The notes below the pieces were generated by a model. It was not told where the DNA came from, searched no databases, and saw only the letters and a program-made list of their open reading frames with translations. Source: UBA2365 sp964594045 (GTDB lineage Bacteria > Bacteroidota > Bacteroidia > Chitinophagales > Saprospiraceae). From it: a stretch of 64,000 nt of DNA. The stretch's first letter is position 1. Every line of letters begins with the position of its first letter. Below are positions 54,109 to 61,390 of this stretch, in pieces. The stretch covers positions 30,229-94,228 of the forward strand of contig CAZQKR010000017.1 in assembly GCA_964594045.1 (NCBI GenBank), given 5' to 3'. Made by a program: the position numbers and the translations under genes.

Positions 54109-54609
54109 TCAATGCAATGCAGCAATTCTTTGAATTTCCGGGATAACTTTTTTAGCTTCTACCGGCTTTTTAATGAAACCGTCCACATGGAAAAACACGG
54201 AATTTCCATCTTCTGCAAGGTAGTCCACGCCGGCCTTGCCCGTATTGATATCCCTGATCAGGATCACATGCAGGTCCTTGAAACCGGGAGATTTCCTGAA
54301 TTCTCTTGCCATCGCCTGAACGTCCGGCTTGGTAGTGGTCAGTACATCGATGCTGGTTTGCATCAGAATGCCTGTTTGTGACAGTTCCTTGTCGTGAATG
54401 ATCTCTTCTGCCAGTTCAAAACCTTCATAGATCGTGGACATCATGACATCCAGTATTGCCACTTTAGGTTTGATCTCCCTGATCAGCCTGATGCCTTCTT
54501 TTTTATCATTTGCGTAATGAACTTCGTATCCTTCCCTTTTCAGAATGGCTTGAATGACGGTGATAACATCCATATCATCATCTACGATTACAATTTTTTG
54601 TGCTTCCAT
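54109..54609 (-). CDS. Receiver-only response regulator with insertion
   Basis: About 166 residues. IVIVDDDMDVITVIQAILKR and phospho-acceptor Asp54 in AILDVMMSTIYEG identify a receiver domain. The usual 120 residues are extended by roughly 40 residues between strands 4 and 5 (VDVLTTTKPDVQAMAREFRK-like region), before FIKKPVEAKKVIPEI with the conserved Lys-Pro. It has no DNA-binding domain. It lies 10 bp after another receiver-only gene and 99 bp before hydC. Confidence 0.85.
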   Translation of the reverse strand: MEAQKIVIVDDDMDVITVIQAILKREGYEVHYANDKKEGIRLIREIKPKVAILDVMMSTIYEGFELAEEIIHDKELSQTGILMQTSIDVLTTTKPDVQAMAREFRKSPGFKDLHVILIRDINTGKAGVDYLAEDGNSVFFHVDGFIKKPVEAKKVIPEIQRIAALH

Positions 54610-54619
54610 TTTTTTTGTT

Positions 54620-55015
54620 TTATATGTGTGATAAATATTTTCTTTGAGCAAATTTTCCTGAGCTGTTCATGATTTCTGACAGTGCATCGTAATTGTTGTT
54701 CATCTTGGAAAGATAATCATCTGCACCTGCATCAATCATCAGCTTTCTATATTGAGCGCTTTCGTAGGCGGAAAAAGCGATTATGGTCAGTTCCGGGTAA
54801 ATCTCATGTGCTTTTCGGGTCGCTTCAATCCCGTCCATGACCGGCATTTTCAGGTCTATGAAAACCAGGTCGAAATCTTTTCTCAGCAACATCTTCAGGA
54901 ATTCCTGTCCATTGGAGGCTTCTTCGATGTAAGCCACATTGCCGATGTTTTCCAGGATGGTTCTCAATCCTTTCCTGAATCCCGGATCGTTATCGACAAT
55001 GATGACTTTTTTCAT
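54620..55015 (-). CDS. Receiver-only response regulator
   Basis: A 131-residue receiver domain with KKVIIVDNDPGFRKGLRTIL, phospho-acceptor Asp54 in LVFIDLKMPVMDG and DYLSK for the conserved Lys. Its sequence is NarL/DesR-like but the DNA-binding domain is missing; only about ten residues follow the receiver. It is the first gene of the operon that continues into the second regulator and hydCBA, and it is read from the conserved promoter at 55043-55050. Confidence 0.87.
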   Translation of the reverse strand: MKKVIIVDNDPGFRKGLRTILENIGNVAYIEEASNGQEFLKMLLRKDFDLVFIDLKMPVMDGIEATRKAHEIYPELTIIAFSAYESAQYRKLMIDAGADDYLSKMNNNYDALSEIMNSSGKFAQRKYLSHI

Positions 55016-55025
55016 GCGCTTTTTT

Positions 55026-55272
55026 AAGTTTTTTTGATGATACAAAATTACGTTGGCCGAACAGGCTGCGCATGCGTAATTACCTCTGCAGAAAAACAGG
55101 TAAAAATACCTGACCGGCATTACAGTCAACTGAATACCAATGTTTTAAATAATTGATAAAATGTACTGAAGACAAAAAAAAATCAAAAAAAAACCATAAT
55201 GCATTCATTTTCAGCAGGCAAAAAAACGAGGAAAAGGAAAATAAATTACAGGCAGGTGTTTTTACGGGGGAA
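55026..55272 (-). promoter_or_regulatory. Conserved hydrogenase-operon promoter region, copy 1
   Basis: This region upstream of the regulator-hydCBA operon is alignable over about 245 bp with 62911-63163, upstream of hydG. Shared blocks are the -7 box TAATTTTG (minus strand, 55050-55043), a CTGCRCATnnGTAATT block in place of a normal -33 box, AACAGGTAAAAA, CATTCATTTTCAGCA and AGGTRTTTTTACGGG. Palindromes lie at 55097-55112 (CAGGTA-AAAA-TACCTG, perfect) and 55255-55266. Confidence 0.7.
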
Positions 55273-55370
55273 GAAAGCCTAGGGATGGAGGAGAATTGAG
55301 AATTTGAAAATTTGAAAATTCGATGATTCGACGATTCGAAAATTCGATGATTGGGATTCATGATTATGCC

Positions 55371-55857
55371 TTTATGCCTTTGTTGGTGTTTTCACCAACA
55401 AATCGTTGAATAAAAAGTCCTTTCATGACTCCTTGGTGCCTAATGCACTTATTTTCAAATTTTCGAATGATCTCATTTTCAAATTATAGGAAGAGGAATT
55501 TCCCGCAGATCCCGCAGATTTTCGCTGATCTTTTTTTCATGATTTTCAATCAAATCTGCGCTGATCTGCGAGATCTGCGGGGACTAAAAAGAACCTGTGT
55601 TTTTGGATTGATCTTTATGCCTTTGTTGGTATTTTCACCAACAAATCGTTGAATAAAAAGTCCTTTCATGACTCCTTAGTGCCTAATGCACTTATTTTCG
55701 AATGATCTCATTTTCAAATTATAGGAAGAGGAATTTCCCGCAGATCCCGCAGATTTTCGATCAAATCTGCGCTGATCTGCGAGATCTGCGGGAACTAAAA
55801 GGAACCTGTATTTTTGGATTGATCTTTATGCCTTTGTTGGTATTTTCACCAACAAAC
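55371..55857. repeat. Imperfect tandem duplication with palindromes
   Basis: Unit 1 (55371-55613) and unit 2 (55614-55824) are nearly identical except for short deletions in unit 2, and a third partial copy (55825-55857) follows. Each unit begins with a 24-bp palindrome (TTTGTTGGTR-TTTT-CACCAACAAA; perfect in unit 1) and contains a long hairpin made of ATCTGCG/CGCAGAT repeats (55502-55582 and 55737-55792). Confidence 0.9.
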
Positions 55858-55892
55858 CCATACATTTAACAAATCCAATCTTATCCCATCAT

Positions 55893-55916
55893 GTTGCAGG
55901 TGAAAACACCAGCAAC
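55893..55916. promoter_or_regulatory. GGTG-AAAA-CACC palindrome
   Basis: GTTGC-A-GGTG-AAAA-CACC-A-GCAAC is an inverted repeat of 24 bp with one mismatch. It shares the core of the palindromes in the hydrogenase promoters. Confidence 0.5.
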
Positions 55917-56031
55917 AGACAAATCTCGGACAAATCGAACAAAGGAACAATTCGAACAACTCGAACAAAAGAACACAGGAACAAAGAAACAATTCAGGAT
56001 CGCTGGATTCCTGAAACGAGCCTGTTTTTCC

Positions 56032-56670
56032 TCAGGCTTTGATCAACCCGTTCTTGATCGCAAACATGACCAGGTGAGGTGAGTTTTTTGCACCGGTTTT
56101 TTCCAGAAGATTGGAGCGGTGTCCATCCACAGTGCGGACGCTCACTCCTAAAAACTTAGCGATCTCTGCATTGGACATGCCTTTGCAGATGAGCTCCAGG
56201 ACTTCCTGTTCGCGGTCGGTGAGTTCCACATCAAACATCCTTCGTGCTGGTCGCTGGGTCCGGTTGACTTTATTGATAAATTCCTCGGAAAAATAACTTT
56301 CACCACTCATCACTGTCATAATAGCGGTCTCCAACTCATCCTGGTTCGTTTTCTTGAGCAAAAATCCATCCGCGCCTGCCTCGATCATCTGGTTGAAATA
56401 CCCGATCTCTTCAAACATCGTCAGGGCGATCACCCTGGTCTTCGGATATTTTTCAACGATTTTTCTGGTAGCTGTGATCCCGTCCATCACCGGCATACGG
56501 ATATCCATCAAAACCAGGTCTATTTCCTGATTCTTTAATATTTCCAGCAATTCATTCCCGTTCTGGGCTTCTCCCATCACTTTCACCTGGTCCAGTTCAT
56601 TGAGGATGATCCGCAAACCTTTTCTGAAAATCTCATGATCGTCAGCGATCGCCAATCGGATTATCTGCAT
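56032..56670 (-). CDS. NarL/LuxR-family response regulator
   Basis: A 212-residue two-domain regulator: receiver with LAIADDHEIFRKGLRIIL and Asp56 in LVLMDIRMPVMDG, then a LuxR-type helix-turn-helix (about residues 150-212) with LTDREQEVLELICKGMSNAE and FLGVSVRTVDGHRSNLLEK. It starts 3 bp after the stop of the PAS kinase and is surely its partner. It is the only DNA-binding regulator in the hydrogenase region, so it is the best candidate to bind the shared promoter blocks. Confidence 0.95.
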   Translation of the reverse strand: MQIIRLAIADDHEIFRKGLRIILNELDQVKVMGEAQNGNELLEILKNQEIDLVLMDIRMPVMDGITATRKIVEKYPKTRVIALTMFEEIGYFNQMIEAGADGFLLKKTNQDELETAIMTVMSGESYFSEEFINKVNRTQRPARRMFDVELTDREQEVLELICKGMSNAEIAKFLGVSVRTVDGHRSNLLEKTGAKNSPHLVMFAIKNGLIKA

Positions 56671-56673
56671 AAT

Positions 56674-57972
56674 TTATTTGATTTTTAAAGTGATCAGCAT
56701 AGTCATTCCTTCTCCGGGTTCACTTTTTATCATCGTCAATCCATTGATGGTCTTGACTTTATTGATAATATTATTCAAGCCCATTCCGCCCGGATTTTTC
56801 GTTTTTTCATCCACATCGAATCCTGTTCCGTCATCCTTGTAATACAGGTTGATGTTATCCTCATTGGCTTCGAGGAAAATATCAATATTTTTGGCATTGG
56901 AATGCTTGAGGGTATTGTGCACCAGCTCCTTGATACTCTGGAACAACACGGTCTCTTCGATCCGTTTACCTGTCAATTGGTACTGGGAGCAGTCCAATTT
57001 GATACTCACGGACCTGGTATTGTTGATGTAGGTACAAAAATCATTGACAGCTGCGGCAAGGCCAAAATCTTCGAGGATGCTCGGCATGATATTGTTAGAG
57101 ATCTCACGCGTACTGATGATGGCTTTTTCGATCAGTTCATCAATGGATTGAAGGATCTCTTCCGGACTTATTTTGTTGAAATTGCCTTTTTTGAGCAAAT
57201 CGATGTACAATTTGATGGTAGAAAGTAAGGGTGCGACATCGTCGTGGAGATCAGCGGCAAATCGTTTCCGTTCTTTTTCTTCAGTGGCGATGATGGCCGC
57301 AGCGATCTTTCTTTCGATATCTTTTCTCGCTGTAATGTCTCTTCCGATGCTCAGGATGGCTTTGCCTCCCATATAATCGATCACGCGGCTGCTCATTTCA
57401 AGGAAAATGGTCCTGCCATCTTTGGTCAGGTGCTCCGTTTCAAAAACATGTTTGCCGGATTGACCGACGATCTTGAGATTTTTTTTGACCATGGGTGCAA
57501 ACTTGGCCGTTTTGAGGTCTGACATGTTCTTTCTGAGCAATTCATCTTTAGAATAACCTAGTTTATTAACCGCTTCATTATTTACCTCGATAATATTTGC
57601 ATTAAAATCCTCCAGGTAGATCTCATCGCCAGAGTTGTCAAAAAGCAACCGGAAGCGCATTTCTGATTCTTGCCTGTCTTTTTCCGCCTGCCGCAGCTTT
57701 TTGAGGGAACCGCTCATTCGCAGGATCGCAATATTGATCACCAGGGCAATGAATAGATTGATAGCGATGTAGGTATGCAAGGGAATATGAAGTTCCTGGC
57801 TGAATCCCAGGTTCAGTATTTCTATGATCTGCACGAAAACGAGGATCAGGATCGCCAGGCCTATGATGATCCATGATTTTTTTGAACTGGTGTATTTCAG
57901 TATTTTCCATACGGCAAATATGGTAAATACTGAAACCAGTATGGCAAATAGCAAACCTGTTGTCAATAACAT
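56674..57972 (-). CDS. Membrane-bound PAS-HisKA_3 sensor histidine kinase
   Basis: About 432 residues. Three N-terminal membrane helices (about residues 2-22, 36-56 and 68-86) are followed by a PAS domain (about 103-215; MRFRLLFDNSGDEIYLEDFN). A HisKA_3 dimerisation domain with His243 in KRFAADLHDDVAPLLSTIKL and a HATPase domain with YKDDGTGFDVDEKTKNPGGM complete it. DesK/NarX-type kinases of this class pair with LuxR-type regulators, as here. The signal is unknown; redox or H2-linked sensing is inference. The ATG at 57972 is chosen over 58008 because it starts the first helix. Confidence 0.92.
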   Translation of the reverse strand: MLLTTGLLFAILVSVFTIFAVWKILKYTSSKKSWIIIGLAILILVFVQIIEILNLGFSQELHIPLHTYIAINLFIALVINIAILRMSGSLKKLRQAEKDRQESEMRFRLLFDNSGDEIYLEDFNANIIEVNNEAVNKLGYSKDELLRKNMSDLKTAKFAPMVKKNLKIVGQSGKHVFETEHLTKDGRTIFLEMSSRVIDYMGGKAILSIGRDITARKDIERKIAAAIIATEEKERKRFAADLHDDVAPLLSTIKLYIDLLKKGNFNKISPEEILQSIDELIEKAIISTREISNNIMPSILEDFGLAAAVNDFCTYINNTRSVSIKLDCSQYQLTGKRIEETVLFQSIKELVHNTLKHSNAKNIDIFLEANEDNINLYYKDDGTGFDVDEKTKNPGGMGLNNIINKVKTINGLTMIKSEPGEGMTMLITLKIK

Positions 57973-58008
57973 CTCTTTTCTCTTAAAGTCCAAAAATAAT
58001 GATTCCAC

Positions 58009-58642
58009 GTCAAATCAGGTCATAAAAAGCTGCATATCAGTTCTGCTGTCGTTAAAAATCCATCTTTCTGTAAAAAAAGTGGCTTTGTGTAAGCTTATAG
58101 CTTTTCACTTGTTAAATGATTTTTTTTCACCACATTGGAACATATAAAATATAGTTAATTCAATTTGATTTATCCAGTTTCAAAAAATAAGAATCTGAAG
58201 AACTTAGGAATACAGTTGTTACACAGAGGGCTATTGAGAAGGTACAGAGAGCCACAGAGGGAATACAGATTATTTCAGCGCAAAATCTGCGAAAATCTGC
58301 GACCTCTGCGGGAGCCTTCTTTCCAATGGAAATTAATATTTTCCCACTTCCTAAACCCTTCATCAATCCTCGAATCTTCAAATCCTCAAATCTTCAAATC
58401 CTTTGCGCCTTTGCGAGAAATTTAGTCACAATCATAAATTAAAATAATCACCAATTTCGAATCCCGAATCTTTGAATTTTCAAATCTTCGAATCAACTTT
58501 ATAAACCTTATAAACTTCGCGCCTTACTTGCCTGCTTCGCGCCTTTTGTGGAACCATAAAAATCCCGATATTCCATTAAATTACTTTTGACGCTAAGCTA
58601 ACAAGATATCTGCCTGCACCAATTCGAACAGGAGCATTACAA
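58009..58642. other. Intergenic region with low-complexity repeats
   Basis: No gene in about 630 bp. CACAGAG-type repeats (58215-58265), TCTGCG repeats (58275-58312), TCTTCAAATC/CGAATC runs (58368-58400 and 58455-58495) and two TTCGCGCC copies (58515-58545) are dense here. All are short direct repeats of the kind scattered in intergenic DNA of this genome. Confidence 0.7.
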
Positions 58643-59734
58643 TCAGTACTTATAAACCTGCTTAGCAAGGAAATGCCTGGAATCACCCCATTCACCCAAT
58701 CCTACCTGATTCCCTGTTGATTGTATCCTGCTGATGATACATCCATGACATCGGGCAGGTTCTTCATCCACACAGGGCTTGCCGTCATACAACAGATAGC
58801 ATTCTCTGTATTTCAATGGCGTGATATTGGGCATGACGATATTGGCGCCCGCTAAAATAGCTTCTTCCCTGCCATCCGGATGAATGGCCTGCATGGCAGT
58901 AGTTGCTGCCATATTGATGTTTGGCATCATAAGCCTGAGCGTTGCTAGCATGTTGAGCGACAACTGATAACGCTCCATTTTGGTCAATATCAGTTCAGGA
59001 TCACCGAACATTGGCGTATCTTCATGCTCAATGTAAGGTCCCATACCCACCATATCCACATCCAGCTGTTTTATAAAAAGAAGATCATTCGCCAGATCTT
59101 CTAAAGTTTGTCCCGGCAATCCGATCATAACACCGGTCCCAAGCTGGAAACCAGCCCGCCTGATCCGTTCCAGTGCTGCCAGCCTTTCTTCAAAACGATG
59201 ATTCCCATCATCCGGATGGTACCTGAGGTAAAGATCAGGATTGGAAGTTTCGATACGGAGCAGGTATCTGTGGGCACCGGCATCAAACCATTTCTGGTAG
59301 GTTTCAGCTGTTTGTTCGCCAAGCGAAAGGGTTATACCGAGTTCACCGTGACTCAATTCCTTTATTTGCCTGATAAGATGTTCAATTTTATCGGTGAAAG
59401 CCTTGTCCGCCCTTTCTCCCGTTTGTATCACAATGCTGCCATAGGATTTTTCGTAAGCAAAACGGGTACAATCCAGCACTTCTTCATCTTCCATCACATA
59501 CCGTGTCTGCGCTTTATTGCCTTTCCTGATCCCGCAATAAAAACAGTTTTTAGAACAAATATTGGAATACTCGATCAGCCCTCTTAAAAATACTTTTTGT
59601 CCGATATGGGCATCAGCCACTTCCCTGGATCTTTTCAGCAAAAGCGCATTGTCCTCACCCTCCGATTTCAGTAAGCTGAGGATGTCATCCTTTGAAAAAT
59701 CGTTTTGCTCAAGCAATTTTTTGAATTCTTTCAT
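58643..59734 (-). CDS. hydE: [FeFe] hydrogenase maturase HydE
   Basis: A 363-residue radical-SAM protein with the cluster motif C60-x3-C64-x2-C67 in SNICSKNCFYCGIRKGN, and GQTLEDLANDLLFIKQLDVD plus VGMGPYIEHEDTPM. The latter two are typical of HydE (also like BioB/PylB). It helps make the dithiomethylamine bridge of the H-cluster. It is separated from hydF by 440 bp and has its own or a readthrough transcript. Two C-terminal cysteines (CHGCI) are a HydE hallmark in some lineages. Confidence 0.95.
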   Translation of the reverse strand: MKEFKKLLEQNDFSKDDILSLLKSEGEDNALLLKRSREVADAHIGQKVFLRGLIEYSNICSKNCFYCGIRKGNKAQTRYVMEDEEVLDCTRFAYEKSYGSIVIQTGERADKAFTDKIEHLIRQIKELSHGELGITLSLGEQTAETYQKWFDAGAHRYLLRIETSNPDLYLRYHPDDGNHRFEERLAALERIRRAGFQLGTGVMIGLPGQTLEDLANDLLFIKQLDVDMVGMGPYIEHEDTPMFGDPELILTKMERYQLSLNMLATLRLMMPNINMAATTAMQAIHPDGREEAILAGANIVMPNITPLKYRECYLLYDGKPCVDEEPARCHGCIISRIQSTGNQVGLGEWGDSRHFLAKQVYKY

Positions 59735-59872
59735 CTATTTCTGCTGTTTTAAAAACATCGATTAACGATTTTTGATTTAAGAAGTATGAAAAAAAATATG
59801 ATCACTATTATCCGTCAAAAATTACAAGATTTCTCGCTCCGATCGAAATGACTAAGGTTTTTGTGAGAGAAA

Positions 59873-59910
59873 GTGGGTTGATGCAGCGGCAAGCCGCTGC
59901 ATTAACCCAC
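59873..59910. repeat. REP-like 38-bp palindrome
   Basis: Two 18-bp arms separated by AA (GTGGGTTGATGCAGCGGC and its complement, with one G-T change) form an almost perfect hairpin rich in GC. Such REP-type elements are often bound by integration host factor, RAYT transposases or act as RNA stabilisers. Confidence 0.75.
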
Positions 59911-59937
59911 CCTTAAAAAGCTAACTGTTTGTCATTC

Positions 59938-60003
59938 CTGATGCTCATCCAATTCGATCAGGACAAGTCCCTGATGCTCATCCAATTCGATCAGGACAAG
60001 TCC
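59938..60003. repeat. Perfect 33-bp tandem duplication
   Basis: A 33-bp unit starting CTGATGCTCATCC and ending GGACAAGTCC occurs twice in direct succession without change. Confidence 0.9.
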
Positions 60004-60175
60004 CAACGCAGTGAGGAATCCTGAACACATAATTCTACCTTTTCTAATATTTTGAAAGTAAGTCATGATCTTAAACCGTTAATCCTTGCCTGCCCGTATG
60101 GGTTCTATATTCAAACTAGATTAAATCGGCGTAATTTAAGATTATGTCAAAAAAAACATCATTTTATATTTTAAG

Positions 60176-61381
60176 TCACTTTTGCTTAAAAGGCTTCACT
60201 GCCCTTTCATAGATCCCGTTCAGATAGGCAATGGCAATCCCGTAATTCGTAACTGCCACGCCGGCTTCTATCGCCGGCTTTAACCGGTTGTGAATTTGTT
60301 TTTTCGTTACCATACAGCCACCACACTGTATGATCATGGCATAATCCGTAACAGGCCTGGTCAATTCATTCAAACCACTGACAGCCTCAAAATGCAGTTC
60401 TTTCTGACTGAATTCACTGATCCACCGTGGCAATTTATACCTTCCGATGTCTTCACAGGATACCTGATGGGTGCAGGATTCCAGCATCAGGATCCGGTCT
60501 CCGTCTTTCAGTTCAGATAGTTTTTTGACGCCTTCCGCATACGCATCAAACGGTCCTCTCATCCTGGCATAAGCCACGCTGAATCCTGTCAACGGAATAT
60601 CCTCAGGAATGATTTTGCTCACATAACCAAATGCCTGGCTGTCTGTTACGACCAACTTTGGCTTGATCCCTGTTTTTTGAAGGAATAATTCTGCTTCCGT
60701 TTCCTTGACCACGATATTGATCGCATCTCTGTCCAAAACGTCTCTGATGGCCATTACCTGAGGAAGGATCATCCTGCCTTCTGGCGCCTCACTGTCAACC
60801 GGTGTGATCAACATAACTATGTCACCTCTTCCAATCAGATCTCCGAAAAGCGAAGGCCTGACATAAGCGGTTTCAGGAATAGTTCCTTTGATGGATTCGA
60901 TCAGTTCATCCATCGGTTCAGCTTTGAAAGCGCTGAAATCCACAATGGCTGCATCCGTATTTTTCCTGATCTGTCCGATCGTTTCATTGTTCAGCGGCTG
61001 CAGGTCAGCTTTATTGTGAACGATGAGGTAAGGCACATCAAAACGGTTGAACTCGCGGATCAATTGCGTTTCAAATTCGCCAAAATCATTGCCCGAAATC
61101 AGCAAAATGGCACAGTCCATATTTTTAATGGTCTGCAAGGATTTCTGTATCCTTTTTTCTCCCAATATGCCTGAATCATCAATGCCTGCTGTATCTACGA
61201 TGATCGCCGGACCAACACCGAATATTTCCACTGATTTTTTCACCGGGTCGTTGGTGGTGCCAGCAATGTCAGATACAATGGCCACATCCGAACCAGTCAA
61301 TGCGTTGATAAATGAACTTTTACCCACATTCCTGCGTCCAAAAATTCCGATATGCGGTTTGAGGTCTCTTCCTTTTGCCAT
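60176..61381 (-). CDS. hydF: [FeFe] hydrogenase maturation GTPase HydF
   Basis: About 401 residues. The P-loop is GRRNVGKSS (residues 15-23); SDIAGTTNDPVKK is switch I, IVDTAGI is the DxxG and VHNKADL the NKxD motif. The C-terminal cluster-binding part has CTHQVSCED and QCGGCMVTK, the CxH...CxxC pattern on which the binuclear precursor is assembled before transfer to HydA. The ATG at 61381 is chosen (61390 adds three residues). It starts 9 bp after the hydG stop. Confidence 0.95.
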   Translation of the reverse strand: MAKGRDLKPHIGIFGRRNVGKSSFINALTGSDVAIVSDIAGTTNDPVKKSVEIFGVGPAIIVDTAGIDDSGILGEKRIQKSLQTIKNMDCAILLISGNDFGEFETQLIREFNRFDVPYLIVHNKADLQPLNNETIGQIRKNTDAAIVDFSAFKAEPMDELIESIKGTIPETAYVRPSLFGDLIGRGDIVMLITPVDSEAPEGRMILPQVMAIRDVLDRDAINIVVKETEAELFLQKTGIKPKLVVTDSQAFGYVSKIIPEDIPLTGFSVAYARMRGPFDAYAEGVKKLSELKDGDRILMLESCTHQVSCEDIGRYKLPRWISEFSQKELHFEAVSGLNELTRPVTDYAMIIQCGGCMVTKKQIHNRLKPAIEAGVAVTNYGIAIAYLNGIYERAVKPFKQK

Positions 61382-61390
61382 AACTGTCAT

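Larger units (their letters stand above)
55016..56031. other. Repeat-rich intergenic region upstream of the regulator-hydCBA operon
   Basis: About 1 kb with no intact gene. It contains the conserved promoter block (55026-55272), low-complexity TTCGA/AATTCG runs (55300-55345), the imperfect tandem duplication at 55371-55857, several GGTR-N4-YACC palindromes, and a GAACAA-rich stretch (55935-55990). Confidence 0.7.
59735..60175. other. Intergenic region with hairpin and 33-bp duplication
   Basis: About 440 bp with no gene. It carries a 38-bp palindrome (59873-59910) and a perfect 33-bp tandem duplication (59938-60003), both annotated separately. Nothing else recognisable was found. Confidence 0.7.

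Noticed and set aside
55300..55345. Insertion-sequence end formed by the AATTCG/TTCGA run
   Set aside because: It is low-complexity sequence with no transposase gene and no target-site duplication nearby.
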